Positions 17,483-26,590 of a stretch of 64,000 nucleotides of DNA are shown here, piece by piece. The stretch is taken from the NCBI RefSeq assembly GCF_040717535.1, contig NZ_JBFEFI010000003.1, forward strand, positions 380,001 through 444,000. Reading direction: 5' to 3'. The DNA is from Thalassoglobus sp. JC818. GTDB taxonomy: Bacteria > Planctomycetota > Planctomycetia > Planctomycetales > Planctomycetaceae. Position numbers and translations under genes: made by a program. Position 1 is the first letter of the stretch. Every line of letters begins with the position of its first letter. Below the pieces are notes generated by a model. That model was not told the origin of the DNA. It made no database searches and saw nothing but the letters and a program-made list of their open reading frames with translations.

Positions 17483-19507
17483 ATGATTTCTCAACGAGCT
17501 TTCTTCGCGCTGCTGCTGCAAATCGTCGCAGTGACGGTTTTTGTCGGTTTCGTTCTTGAGTCGTCGATGGCTTCAAGCGCATTCTTTTCAGAATCGCTGC
17601 GAGAAGGAATTGTGGAGAGCCTGGGGGGAACGATCGCTCCAGTCTCTTCCGATCGAGATGGCAGCTTGAACTGGCTGGCAGTTTTACTCGTCGGTCTGTT
17701 GACAAGCTTCGTGGTGAATCTGTCGGTCGCTTGCTCCGGCTGGATCGGGGCAAACGGTTCAGCAGTCAGTCTTTCCGAAGTCTTCGTGAAGACCGGCAGG
17801 CGGTCATGGTTGCTGCTGGTTTGGTCGGTCCTCTGGCTGATTGCATTTCTCTCTCCTGTCTTCACAAGTTTAATGATCGGCTTGGTCAATCTTGTCTTCG
17901 GGCTCTTCCTTGCTGGCTGGTGCTATGAAGTACTCGACCGCAGGAATTGGAGCCAGCCACCGATCGATGAAGCATCTGAGAAGTCGCAGCGACGACGTGC
18001 GATGTTCTTCCTGGGAATCGGGATGATTCTCTTTACCGTCGTTTCCGTAGGCATGAACTGGTGTCTCTGGTTCAATTTGCGGATTCCCCACGGTGATTCA
18101 GTGATGTACGAAGAGCATCTCTGGAACGTTCTTCACGGAAAAGGATTTCGCAGCTACCTCGATCAGGGATTGTTCTGGGGTGAGCACATCCAGTTCGCCC
18201 ACTTGTTCCTGCTGCCAGTGTACGCAATCTGGCCGTCGCACTTACTGCTTGAGCTTTGCGAGTCGCTGATGCTGGCGTCGGGTGCGGTACCGGTCTATTT
18301 GCTCACTCGCAAAAACTTAGGTGATGCGAAAGCAGCATGTTTGATGGGAATTGCCTACCTGTTGTATTTCCCAATGCACTTCCTCGACATCGCGATTGAT
18401 TTGAAAACGTTTCGGCCGATCGTTTTCGGAGTTCCAGCGATGTTCTGGGCAATCTACGCATCGGAGACGCGTCGATGGAAAACGATGGTCGCGTGCTTCC
18501 TGGTTTGTCTCGCAGCCAAGGAAGACTACGCAATTGTCATTGCTCCGTTTGGATTGTGGATGGCCTGTACTGAATGGCTTCAATCAAAGCGAAAAAAGAC
18601 TGAGCGGGATGCAGCAAGGATCTGGTTCGGAATCACCACTTGTGTGTTAGCGACCATTTATCTGCTCGTCGTTGTGAAGTTTGCGATTCCCTACTTCCGC
18701 AGTTGGGAAACGGTTCACTACGCCAGATACTTTGAAGCTTTCGGCAAGACGCCCACGGAAATTGTGACAAACATGGTGCTGAATCCGAGACTCTTGCTCG
18801 GGCAACTGGTCACGGTCGGTTCAGTCGTTTACCTGCTGCGTTTGCTTGTTCCCCTGGGGATTCCGTTTCGTGCCTGGTCGCAGTTGCTCGTCGCGCTGCC
18901 ACTGTTCATGCTTTTGTGCTTAAACAATTTGGCGATGCAACCGCCGGGGCCGTACCACCATTTTCATGCTCCGATTGTCCCGATTCTAGTGTGGAGTGCC
19001 GCTGTTGTTGTGGGCTCTGACTTTGCTCGAACAGGGAAGGGAACAATGGCGAAGTGGGTTGTGAGTTGTTCATTCGCGACAACTCTCCTCTTCGGATTCT
19101 CGCCGCTAAGCATTCATTTCTGGGATTCCGGACACGAGATGTACTGGAAGAGTCTCTATGTTCAAGACGATCGTGCGAAACATCTCGAAACGATTCTCGA
19201 ACGAATTCCACTCAATGCTCGCGTTGCTTCCACGGACTTCGTGCATGCTCGTTTGACGCATCAGGAAAGGTCGTACGACTACAGCGACTATCCGCGAAAG
19301 GTGGCCAACTACGAAGATCGAGTTCCCACCGACACTGATCTCATCATCATCGACAGGCGACATCGCTACAGCATTGGTGTGTATGACGACATCTCGAAGC
19401 TGCGGGAACTGGTCAATGAGCCCGATGAGTGGGAGTTGCTTCCCGACGAAACAGACGGTTATTTCGCAGTCTTAAAGCGGAAGTCGTCCTCGATTCAACT
19501 GAAGTAG
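17483..19507 (+). CDS. DUF2079 polytopic membrane protein
   Basis: A membrane protein of about 674 residues with many hydrophobic helices, among them one at the N-terminus (FFALLLQIVAVTVFVGFVL) and several around residues 90-500. The block with GDSVMYEEHLWN, GLFWGEHIQFAHLFLLPVY and AAKEDYAIVI matches DUF2079, a GT-C-like glycosyltransferase-type fold of undetermined substrate. The C-terminal ~120 residues are soluble and probably face the exterior. I chose the ATG at 17483; a GTG at 17450 is also in frame and neither has a clear Shine-Dalgarno sequence. It ends exactly where repeat copy B begins. Confidence 0.82.
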   Translation: MISQRAFFALLLQIVAVTVFVGFVLESSMASSAFFSESLREGIVESLGGTIAPVSSDRDGSLNWLAVLLVGLLTSFVVNLSVACSGWIGANGSAVSLSEVFVKTGRRSWLLLVWSVLWLIAFLSPVFTSLMIGLVNLVFGLFLAGWCYEVLDRRNWSQPPIDEASEKSQRRRAMFFLGIGMILFTVVSVGMNWCLWFNLRIPHGDSVMYEEHLWNVLHGKGFRSYLDQGLFWGEHIQFAHLFLLPVYAIWPSHLLLELCESLMLASGAVPVYLLTRKNLGDAKAACLMGIAYLLYFPMHFLDIAIDLKTFRPIVFGVPAMFWAIYASETRRWKTMVACFLVCLAAKEDYAIVIAPFGLWMACTEWLQSKRKKTERDAARIWFGITTCVLATIYLLVVVKFAIPYFRSWETVHYARYFEAFGKTPTEIVTNMVLNPRLLLGQLVTVGSVVYLLRLLVPLGIPFRAWSQLLVALPLFMLLCLNNLAMQPPGPYHHFHAPIVPILVWSAAVVVGSDFARTGKGTMAKWVVSCSFATTLLFGFSPLSIHFWDSGHEMYWKSLYVQDDRAKHLETILERIPLNARVASTDFVHARLTHQERSYDYSDYPRKVANYEDRVPTDTDLIIIDRRHRYSIGVYDDISKLRELVNEPDEWELLPDETDGYFAVLKRKSSSIQLK

Positions 19508-19588
19508 AGCAAGTTGCTCTTTCCAGTGCACTCGCTCCTGCTGTTTCAGTCGGCAACAAGCTGTTGTTGCTCGTGCGAAAGAGTGCAA
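19507..19588 (+). repeat. Interspersed intergenic repeat, copy B
   Basis: Starts GAGCAAGTTGCTCTTTCCAG, with GTGCACTCGC, and ends TTGCTCGTGCGA. Its first base is the last base of the DUF2079 stop codon. It occupies most of the gap between two convergent genes. Confidence 0.82.
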
Positions 19589-19646
19589 GCCAAATCTGAC
19601 GATGCTCTTAACTGGTTTCTCGCAGCATGAGAACCTTAGCAACGGG

Positions 19647-20300
19647 TTATCTCATCGGATAGGCAGTGATGACGTCTTGGTCTTCGACGACCAGTCGGAT
19701 CTTTCTGCATTCAGGATGGCCTTGGCGTTTTCCGGACTGCCCACCTACGAATCCGATCGCACGTTTCATATCGACCGTCAAAACAGTTCTGTCGCGGTTC
19801 TGTTCAGTCTCAACTTGCGGCGGTCCGCGTTCCTGGGCAATCTTCCAAGCTTCGTCGATCAGCTTGAAAATCTCTTCTCGATCCCCGCTGAAAACTCCAT
19901 GAATCGGTTTGGCGGGAATGTCTTCCGCATGACTGAGCACGTGGTCGACGCGATGTCCATCGACACTCCCGGAGCGATAGACAAGTCCTGCCGGAGATTC
20001 AAAGATGTTCTTCGAAACTTCAACGAGAAAAGGAGCTTGCTCGTCCGGTTCGTTCGTCAGCTCCGGAACTTTGATTTTCGGAAGTTTCGAAGAGTTGTCA
20101 TCTGATGCCGATTGCTGTATCGGTTCTTCATCAAGACCCGATGTGTGAGTCTCAACGACCGGAGCAGCGGGAGGATTGATCTTCTGTTCGGCCTCTTCAG
20201 ATCGTTGAAGGTACCAGGCGACACCGAGGACGATTAGAAAAACAACAACCTGCCAGGAGTTTTGTTTTCGTCGACCGGGATGTTTGGGCGGCGTGCTCAT
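19647..20300 (-). CDS. Membrane-anchored protein with possible nuclease-like C-terminal domain
   Basis: Unknown function, 217 residues. A basic N-terminus and one transmembrane helix (about 16-32) anchor an acidic, Pro-rich linker (about 35-95) and a compact C-terminal domain (about 100-217). That domain has GHRVDHVLSHAED (His116, 120, 124), HGVFSGD (His134), a central helix, VDMKRAIGFVGGQ and a final VITAYP. The pattern of spaced His residues and the ITAYP end resembles BECR-type (barnase/EndoU/colicin/RelE-like) ribonuclease toxins; this is my inference. Its start overlaps the stop of the ABC ATPase gene by 4 bases (ATGA), so the two are translationally coupled. Confidence 0.65.
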   Translation of the reverse strand: MSTPPKHPGRRKQNSWQVVVFLIVLGVAWYLQRSEEAEQKINPPAAPVVETHTSGLDEEPIQQSASDDNSSKLPKIKVPELTNEPDEQAPFLVEVSKNIFESPAGLVYRSGSVDGHRVDHVLSHAEDIPAKPIHGVFSGDREEIFKLIDEAWKIAQERGPPQVETEQNRDRTVLTVDMKRAIGFVGGQSGKRQGHPECRKIRLVVEDQDVITAYPMR

Positions 20301-21010
20301 GCGTTCGCCTCGGCTGATTGATCTTCTCGATTGCTGACCTCGACAAGCTTGCCGTGGGTCAACTCGTAGCGGACCGGAAAGCGATTTGCGAGTTCCATAC
20401 TATGCGTCACGCAGACCAGCATTGTTTGTTGTTCGTTAGAAACTTCGAGAAGCAAAGAGCCGACCGATTCAGCCGTCACTGGGTCAAGGTTGCCGGTCGG
20501 TTCGTCCGCTAGAAGAAGAACTGGCTGATTGATCAGCGAACGACAAACCGCCACACGTTGACGTTCTCCGCCCGAGAGCATCGCTGGGAAGTGTTGAATT
20601 CGCTCTGACAAACCAACACGTTCCAAAAGCTGTTTCGCTCGATCGACTGCGTCAGCACGATCCATGAAGCCTGCCAGTGTCGGTAGGAGAACGTTTTCCA
20701 AAACGGTGCACTGCGGGAGCAGATGGTGGTCCTGAAAGACAAAACCGATTTGCTGGTTTCGAAATTGAGCCTGATCGGCCGACGAGAGCGAACCAAAGTC
20801 GACACCATTCAGCGAAACCGTGCCTGAACTCGGTTGGTCCAGCATTCCAATGATGTAGAGCAGAGTGCTTTTCCCGGAACCCGAAGGGCCGGTAATGACC
20901 ACAGAGTCTCCCGTCGACATGGACAATTCAGCGTCTTGGAGAATGGTCAATTCGCCAGCAGCTGATTCAAAGTGCTTGGTCAACTGCTGGACTCTCAGTC
21001 CATCTGTCAT
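20297..21010 (-). CDS. ABC transporter ATP-binding protein, LolD/MacB type
   Basis: ATPase of about 237 residues of the LolD/MacB group, which powers lipoprotein release or mechanotransmission. It has Walker A GPSGSGKST, Q-loop FVFQDHHLLP, signature LSGGERQRVAVCR, Walker B LLLADEPTGNLD and switch His in CVTHS. I chose the ATG at 21010 (MTDGLRVQQL); the longer frame adds 18 unlikely residues. No LolC/LolE or MacB-type permease is adjacent, so its membrane partner lies elsewhere. It sits 92 bases after the collagen-like gene and overlaps the downstream membrane-anchored gene by 4 bases. Confidence 0.92.
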   Translation of the reverse strand: MTDGLRVQQLTKHFESAAGELTILQDAELSMSTGDSVVITGPSGSGKSTLLYIIGMLDQPSSGTVSLNGVDFGSLSSADQAQFRNQQIGFVFQDHHLLPQCTVLENVLLPTLAGFMDRADAVDRAKQLLERVGLSERIQHFPAMLSGGERQRVAVCRSLINQPVLLLADEPTGNLDPVTAESVGSLLLEVSNEQQTMLVCVTHSMELANRFPVRYELTHGKLVEVSNREDQSAEANA

Positions 21011-21102
21011 CGTGATCGTCTGTTTCGAGCAGCTACGAGGAACATTGTCGCCAGCGTTCGGCAACGTCGGCAGTTATCTTAGAGGCTGCGGAGACCCAAA
21101 TT

Positions 21103-22491
21103 CTACTCCGGGGACTGTTCGTCTTCCGAACTGTCCGGTTCTTTGTCGGAGTCGTCCCGAAAATCTCGCTGAAACCGATTCGAGCTGCCTCGAAAACGTC
21201 CATCATCAGGCCCACGATTATCTGGACCACGGTTGTCTTGTCGACGTCCCTCCGGCGGACGGCCATCTCCTCGAAAGCCGAATCCGCCTCGGCCTTCTCC
21301 GTCGCGATCGTCGTCGTCTCCCCGATCTGGGTGTCCGAACTTCGAACGGCGATTGAGCGACCAATGCAGCATTTCGATGGGCAGAAACGCTTTCATGACA
21401 TCGAAATGGTGGACGCCGTCATGAGTCTCCGTCGCCGACACAAGCGACCGATAAAAGTCGACTGCCGACAGGCTGAGGAGTTCATCCTGCTCAGCATCAC
21501 TGATGGCGTCGAAATCTTCTTTTAAGTCAGCCGTTGTTGTTCTGCGTGATTTCCGTTCTTCCCCAATCGCTTTCAACATCATCGATTTAAAGAGCATTCC
21601 TTGAAGCCGAAAGTTTTCAGGGAACTTACTCGAATCATCGCTGAGATAATCACGTGCTTCGGAATCTTCAACGTATCGATCGAAGTTCTCAACGAGCGAA
21701 TCCAGAATAGGACGGTATTCGGGAAAGATGAATGGGCCGCGAAAACCGGGCGGACCGCGTTCACCAGAAGGGCCACGCTCGCCGGGAGGTCCACGTTCTC
21801 CCGAAGGGCCGCCTCTTTCACCGGGTGGACCTCGGTCTCCGGGGAATGCATCGGACCGACTGCGAAGGATTTCCAGAAGTCGGAGGTGATGCTGTAGTCC
21901 TTGAAGCTGTTCGAGTTCGCGACGATCGTCGAGTGTGGAGAGCAACGGATTCAGCTCGATGACTCCGTCCATGAGACGCTGCATCGAATCATCGGACAGG
22001 ACCGGCACGCTCGACATCGCTCGGAGCCAGTCGCGAAGTCGGGGATCAATCTCTCGTCCCAAAGAACGTTGCGTCACTTGAGAAGCATGTCGGACGCGTT
22101 GCTCCTGAATGATTTCGCGAATGGCTTCTATTCGCTGCAACGGATCGGTGATTTGTTTCAAGCGATCACGCTGATACGGTTCCAGAGTTTGCAACCAGTC
22201 CATATACGTATTCATGACTTCGCGCAGCTGTTGATCACTCGAGACAGCTGTCGTTTGAAGTTCCGAGTGCAACTCCAAAACCTGTTGTCTCTGCTGAGCG
22301 GTCATCGTCTCATACGCAGAGAAGTTGCGATTGAGGTGATCTCGCTCGGAGGGAGTCATCTCCGAAATCTTCTTCAGGTTGTCGCTACGGCGAATGAGCA
22401 CCTCGGACTTATCACGGACGAGATACGGTCCAAGAACAATCGCTACGAGGACGGACAAAAAGATCCAGAGTTTTACGAAGGATTTATTCAT
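21103..22491 (-). CDS. Membrane-anchored protein with collagen-like Gly-X-Y segment
   Basis: A protein of about 462 residues. The ATG at 22491 has GAGGGA upstream and overlaps the anti-sigma gene by 8 bases. A transmembrane helix (about 8-25) is followed by Gln/Arg/Glu-rich helical sequence (about 30-215). Then come roughly eleven Gly-X-Y triplets (about 218-252), such as GDRGPPGER and GPPGFRGP, broken once by a single Ser. A second helical region follows, and the tail (about 390-462) is Arg/Asp/Gly-rich and disordered. It is the third gene of a sigma/anti-sigma operon and may be the target or sensor of that system. No enzymatic motif is visible. Confidence 0.78.
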   Translation of the reverse strand: MNKSFVKLWIFLSVLVAIVLGPYLVRDKSEVLIRRSDNLKKISEMTPSERDHLNRNFSAYETMTAQQRQQVLELHSELQTTAVSSDQQLREVMNTYMDWLQTLEPYQRDRLKQITDPLQRIEAIREIIQEQRVRHASQVTQRSLGREIDPRLRDWLRAMSSVPVLSDDSMQRLMDGVIELNPLLSTLDDRRELEQLQGLQHHLRLLEILRSRSDAFPGDRGPPGERGGPSGERGPPGERGPSGERGPPGFRGPFIFPEYRPILDSLVENFDRYVEDSEARDYLSDDSSKFPENFRLQGMLFKSMMLKAIGEERKSRRTTTADLKEDFDAISDAEQDELLSLSAVDFYRSLVSATETHDGVHHFDVMKAFLPIEMLHWSLNRRSKFGHPDRGDDDDRDGEGRGGFGFRGDGRPPEGRRQDNRGPDNRGPDDGRFRGSSNRFQRDFRDDSDKEPDSSEDEQSPE

Positions 22492-22996
22492 CGTTTGATT
22501 CCCTCGACATTTCATCCAAAAGCGACGTCTCCGCACTCAACCGGTTCAGAAACTCCAGATTGTCGACTTCGTAATAGACATCCAAACTTCGAATCACCGG
22601 AAGTTTTTCAATCAATACATCGTCCTGACTCTGGAAATATTGATCGGAGACCATACTGCCAAGAGCTGCCGACGCGACGATGACGCAGGTCCAGCCGCAG
22701 AGCGTGAGGATTTGGGTTGAGGTACGAAACCATCGCCGCTTTGAAAGCGGGACGGAAACATGCTCCATCTTCGCTGTGGCGACAGTTCGTTCAACGAAAT
22801 CGTTCGGAGCATTCGGACGGGGAAGCTCGTCGAGCAGATCGTACGTTCGCGAGAGGACCTCAACATCATTGCGTGCCACTGAACTTTCAACGAGCATCGA
22901 CTCCATTCGACGCGTCGCCTGCTCATCAAGCTCACCGTCCAGGTAAGCAATGAGATTCTCGCGGTCTTCAGGAGTTAGTCTGCTCAGCTTGTCCAT
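22484..22996 (-). CDS. Anti-sigma factor-like single-pass membrane protein
   Basis: A 170-residue protein directly downstream (19 bases) of the ECF sigma gene. The N-terminal ~65 residues (LTPEDRENLIAYLDGELDEQATRRMESML) are typical of anti-sigma domains, but the zinc-binding His-x3-Cys-x2-Cys motif of ZAS proteins is absent. A transmembrane helix (TLCGWTCVIVASAALGSM, about 97-114) precedes an external ~55-residue tail. Inferred role: hold the ECF factor at the membrane until an external signal releases it. Its 3' end overlaps the collagen-like gene. Confidence 0.8.
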   Translation of the reverse strand: MDKLSRLTPEDRENLIAYLDGELDEQATRRMESMLVESSVARNDVEVLSRTYDLLDELPRPNAPNDFVERTVATAKMEHVSVPLSKRRWFRTSTQILTLCGWTCVIVASAALGSMVSDQYFQSQDDVLIEKLPVIRSLDVYYEVDNLEFLNRLSAETSLLDEMSRESNDE

Positions 22997-23015
22997 GAGA
23001 CGGATGGTTTCGAGG

Positions 23016-23630
23016 TTATTGAACGAATGATTCGAGTGCTTCCCGAAGATTCTCCCGGGCCCTCGACAGTAATGACTTCACAGCTTGAGGGGATAATTCC
23101 ATTGCTTCGCCGATGTCGGCATAACTCATCCCTTCAAAGCGATGAAGCAAAACAGCCATCCGTTGCCGTTCATTTAAAAGCGACATCGCAGCTTGGACTC
23201 GATCTTGTAACTCGGATTTTTCGAACTGTCGGGTTGGCATCAGTGAGGAATTTTCAGGAAGCCGTTCTTCACCGAACGCCACGGGTTGTGAACCGCTCAG
23301 CGATTGCTGGAACTGAACTTCCTTCTTGCGACCTTTGGAACGTCTCGAGTTACTGGCCAGATTGTGGGCAATCTGAAAAATCCAGGTCGAGAGTTTTGCG
23401 GTCGGTTGGTATCCCTGTTTGGCTCGATAAACGCGAAGAAAGACTTCCTGGGCGAGATCTTCCGCCAGCGAAGAATCGGCAAACATATTTGTGAAAACAC
23501 CGACCAGCCGGTTTTGGAACCGCTGGACTATCTGTGCAAACGCACCATCGTCCCCGTCCTTGACTCGCAACATAAGTTGCACGTCAGGATCGTGGAGATA
23601 GGAAGGCTGGCTCAGCGAAGATGTCACCAC
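23016..23630 (-). CDS. ECF-type RNA polymerase sigma factor
   Basis: Group IV sigma factor of about 204 residues. Region 2: GDDGAFAQIVQRFQNRLVGVFTNM, AEDLAQEVFLRVYRAK and LSTWIFQIAHNLASNSRR. Region 4: LNERQRMAVLLHRFEGMSYADIGEAMELSPQAVKSLLSRARENLRE. The frame is open to 23735 (TTG), but those extra residues look non-coding; GTG codons at 23630 and 23627 just before TSSLSQPSYLHDPDVQ are more plausible. It is first in a run with the anti-sigma and collagen-like genes, and probably autoregulates this operon. Confidence 0.9.
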   Translation of the reverse strand: MVTSSLSQPSYLHDPDVQLMLRVKDGDDGAFAQIVQRFQNRLVGVFTNMFADSSLAEDLAQEVFLRVYRAKQGYQPTAKLSTWIFQIAHNLASNSRRSKGRKKEVQFQQSLSGSQPVAFGEERLPENSSLMPTRQFEKSELQDRVQAAMSLLNERQRMAVLLHRFEGMSYADIGEAMELSPQAVKSLLSRARENLREALESFVQ

Positions 23631-23827
23631 TCGCTTTACGATTCTTTGCTCACAGGACTTCTCTCTCCGACTTGTCACATACAATTGAAACCCCGGAAGA
23701 GATCGCGAGTTTCGATTGTCCCTAAAGGTAACCAATTTTTATCGTAGCTGGCAATCAGGCTGTGAAGTAGCTCGCAGTTTGCCTAGATTGCTGGAAACTC
23801 AGCTTCGATGAATTTCATGGATTTCAG

Positions 23828-25000
23828 ATGTCTCTCAGCACCTTGCCGCTCAGCTATTGCACAAACGTTCATCCTGGAAAAACCGTCGAAGAGATTGCTT
23901 CTGGTCTGACAAGTTTCACAATCCCAGCACGGCAACAACTCGGAGAGCGGATCGCAGCCGGCCTGTGGTTGCCAGCTTCGGCCATTTCGCAGATCGAGGA
24001 GGACTCCTCAAAAATCTCCCAGTTGCAAGACGTTCTCAACGAGGGCGAACTCGTTTGCTATACGCTGAATACGTTCCCATACGGGAATTTTCACAGCGAA
24101 AGAGTCAAAGAACAGGTCTATTTGCCTGACTGGACGACTCAGGAACGGCTCGACTACACGATTTCCTGTGCGAACGTTTTGTCAGAGCTGATGCCGGACG
24201 GCACGGAAGGCAGCTTGTCGACAGTTCCCCTCGGGTTCAAAGGATTTGAAAGACCATCTGATTTTGACGGTCAATGCATTCAAAAGTTGTTACAGCTTGC
24301 GGAACACCTTGATCGACTGCATGATGAAACCGGAAAAGTCATCCGACTGGCAATCGAGCCGGAACCGTTGTGCGTTCTCGAAACGACACCGGAAACGATT
24401 CAATTCTTCGAGAAGTTGTTCACCCAAGCTGAAAGTCAGGGGCTAGACCAGATCGCGAGGCGGCATCTCGGGGTCTGTTACGACGTCTGCCATCAAGCTG
24501 TCGAATTCGAAGACACTGCCAAGTCGATTGAAGATCTAACGGCCAAGGGGATTCGGATCAATAAGGTACACATCACCTGTGCCATCGACGTGAAGAGTCC
24601 ATGGGAACGGCCGGCGGCACGAGAACAGCTCAAGCAATTCGTAGAGCAGCGGTATCTGCATCAAAGCTTCGCCAGATCCGCGAGCGGAATCGTGTCAGTG
24701 ACTGATCTCTCGGCGGATCTGTGTGACAATCCCCCGGAAGACTTCCAGAATGCAGACGCATGGAGAATCCATTTCCATGTGCCGGTCGATGCGGAAGCGA
24801 TCGGCGAGCTGGGGACAACTCGACCGGATCTCGAGAAGGCACTGTCTGCTGTTGCGAAGCTTGATTACGCACCGCATCTCGAAGTGGAAACGTACACTTG
24901 GAACGTACTTCCAGGAGAGCGAGACATTCCGCTGGTCGAAGGACTGGTCGGAGAGTTGCGAGCGACTCGCGAACTGCTGAAGCGAATCGGCAGCGACTGA
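23828..25000 (+). CDS. eboE: EboE-like TIM-barrel protein (metabolite traffic)
   Basis: A 390-residue protein of the xylose-isomerase-like TIM-barrel superfamily with EboE characteristics: the N-terminal LSYCTNVHPGKTVEEI, LNTFPYGNFHSERVKEQVYLPDW, LAIEPEPLCVLET, GVCYDVCHQAVEFE and HLEVETYTWNVLP. Conserved Glu, His and Asp side chains fit a metal site. In other bacteria eboE belongs to the ebo cluster, implicated in export of a prenylated precursor; here no other ebo gene is adjacent. It is divergent from the sigma operon and ends before a clear terminator. Confidence 0.82.
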   Translation: MSLSTLPLSYCTNVHPGKTVEEIASGLTSFTIPARQQLGERIAAGLWLPASAISQIEEDSSKISQLQDVLNEGELVCYTLNTFPYGNFHSERVKEQVYLPDWTTQERLDYTISCANVLSELMPDGTEGSLSTVPLGFKGFERPSDFDGQCIQKLLQLAEHLDRLHDETGKVIRLAIEPEPLCVLETTPETIQFFEKLFTQAESQGLDQIARRHLGVCYDVCHQAVEFEDTAKSIEDLTAKGIRINKVHITCAIDVKSPWERPAAREQLKQFVEQRYLHQSFARSASGIVSVTDLSADLCDNPPEDFQNADAWRIHFHVPVDAEAIGELGTTRPDLEKALSAVAKLDYAPHLEVETYTWNVLPGERDIPLVEGLVGELRATRELLKRIGSD

Positions 25001-25054
25001 TAGCGCTGTCGATGGAGAATCTGTCGGGGATTGATAAGAAGTAGGCCAAAAAAT

Positions 25055-25092
25055 AAGGCGACCCACCGATGAGGAGGGTCGCCTTTTGTTTT
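25055..25092 (+). terminator. Intrinsic terminator of eboE
   Basis: A 10-bp perfect stem (AAGGCGACCC at 25055-25064 with GGGTCGCCTT at 25076-25085) with an 11-base loop, followed by TTTTGTTTT. The stem sequence recurs almost identically at 28344, though the loops differ. Confidence 0.88.
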
Positions 25093-25267
25093 CAGATCTC
25101 AGGGTTTGTTGCACCTGAGATGATCCAGCGTTCGCGAGATGTGCGAATGCATGGGAGACTTGGTCGAAGTCGACAAGTTTCTGGAGAGATGCCCACGCTG
25201 CCCGGTTTGTTTATCCTGGGCATTCTCAGAGGCGCAGTCTTCGAGACACAGTCTCGGGGACACAGCC

Positions 25268-25474
25268 TTACTTGTCTTCGTCTTCGTCTTTCTTCTTCTT
25301 CTTTTTCTTACCAGCCACAACTTTGACGATACGGACTTTCGGCAAGCCGTATGGACTTTGAGAGTCGATCCATCGGTCCTGCTCTTTCAGCTTTTCGATG
25401 CGCTCGCTTCTCTTCAAGACGTTGCGTGATCGAGCCAGCCGGCCGCCACCTCGTAAACTCTTGTCAACACTCAT
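25268..25474 (-). CDS. PVC-type small basic protein
   Basis: A 68-residue, strongly basic protein starting at the ATG at 25474. It matches what I recall of the small basic protein family TIGR04137, found in Chlamydiae, Verrucomicrobia and Planctomycetes: SVLKRFERIxKLK (here [18 protein letters not shown]) followed by [10 protein letters not shown]. The C-terminus is a run of seven Lys then DEDEDK. Function is not established; a ribosome or RNA association has been suggested by its charge. It has no clear Shine-Dalgarno sequence. It lies antisense and convergent to eboE. Confidence 0.8.
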   Translation of the reverse strand: MSVDKSLRGGGRLARSRNVLKRSERIEKLKEQDRWIDSQSPYGLPKVRIVKVVAGKKKKKKKDEDEDK

Positions 25475-26081
25475 CTTAGCACACAGATTAAAGGCAATTG
25501 AGAGAACCGACCGACACATCATCAGCCGTCCCCGAAAATTCAGGGTCGTGAAGATTAGTCGATCAGGCAAGTGAAATCAATGTTTCGAAGCGATTTCTCG
25601 CTCGGAGACTTGTCGAGGCTGTTGTTCCTCCAGTTCGGCCGTTCGTATCGTAATTGGGGGATGCGAATTTAGGGGAGATCGGTAAGTGCTCGTTCGGCAG
25701 ATTCTGCGATAAGTCGATTTCTCCGATTGGCTCTGGTCGGTCCAATTCCGGCGAGCCTGACCGGTACTTCAATACGAAGACTCGCAGGGTTCATGCTCGA
25801 ACTCAGGTGGCTTCGCTGAGCTAATTATCGTTCGAGAGGAGAGTGAGTTGAACGACTTGATTCATTGCACGGATTTCCTGCACAGTGCATGAGTCTTGCG
25901 GTCGAATTGCATCACTTGAACTCGAAATCGACGAGAGAGTTCTCAATCACTAGCTGTCTCTGGGCAGTCTTGAAACGATTCGAGTGTCGTTCAGGCATCG
26001 AAGCAGGTGAGGAGAAAGCGGTGTTCGTCGTCGAAACTTCTGGCTTTCGAGGCTGGTTTTCTCCCGGAGATTGTGGCAAGA
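25475..26081. other. Intergenic region without recognised gene
   Basis: About 600 bases between the divergently oriented small basic protein gene and the DUF2752 gene. Open frames on both strands carry no domain. It must contain both promoters, but I cannot assign them. GGAGA precedes the DUF2752 start by 11 bases. Confidence 0.4.
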
Positions 26082-26573
26082 ATGAACTTGTCGTTTCACA
26101 GGCCAACCGATATTCAAAGTCACATCACTGAAATGCGTGATTCGAAGATTCCTTCATTTCCCCTCACACTTCCCCTCAAAATTCTCCTGATCCTCGCCGA
26201 GCTCGGAATCCTTTTCGGATTCGGACTGGCAGCGTCGGTCGAACCTGACCCACGTGGATTCGGAACCCACCAGCAATTCGGACTTCCTCCGTGCACGATC
26301 CGGACACTCTTCGGAGTCAACTGCCCCAGTTGTGGCGGGACGACGAGTGTGGCCAACTTTGTCCGTGGACGTTGGATCACTTCGGCGAAAGCCAATCTGG
26401 CGGTATTCCTGCTGTCACTGACCTGCCTGGCGTCACTGCCATGGGGGATCGTGAGTTTGCGAAGCGGAACGTTGTTTGGGATTGAAGATCCGACCAAGGT
26501 TTCCCTGTTCCTGATGACGGTGATCATTGGTGTCGCTCTTCTTCAGTGGACAGTCCAGTTTGTTTGGTTTTAG
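26082..26573 (+). CDS. DUF2752 membrane protein
   Basis: A 163-residue membrane protein. Three hydrophobic helices are visible (about 30-50, 102-122 and 135-157). The DUF2752 signature lies between the first two: GLPPCTIRTLFGVNCPSCGGTTS, with the CPxCGxTT motif. The family is widespread and of unknown function; the paired Cys may bind metal or form a disulfide. The ATG at 26082 is chosen; a later ATG at 26133 just before the first helix is possible. Confidence 0.8.
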   Translation: MNLSFHRPTDIQSHITEMRDSKIPSFPLTLPLKILLILAELGILFGFGLAASVEPDPRGFGTHQQFGLPPCTIRTLFGVNCPSCGGTTSVANFVRGRWITSAKANLAVFLLSLTCLASLPWGIVSLRSGTLFGIEDPTKVSLFLMTVIIGVALLQWTVQFVWF

Positions 26574-26590
26574 AACGTTTCAAATTTGGT

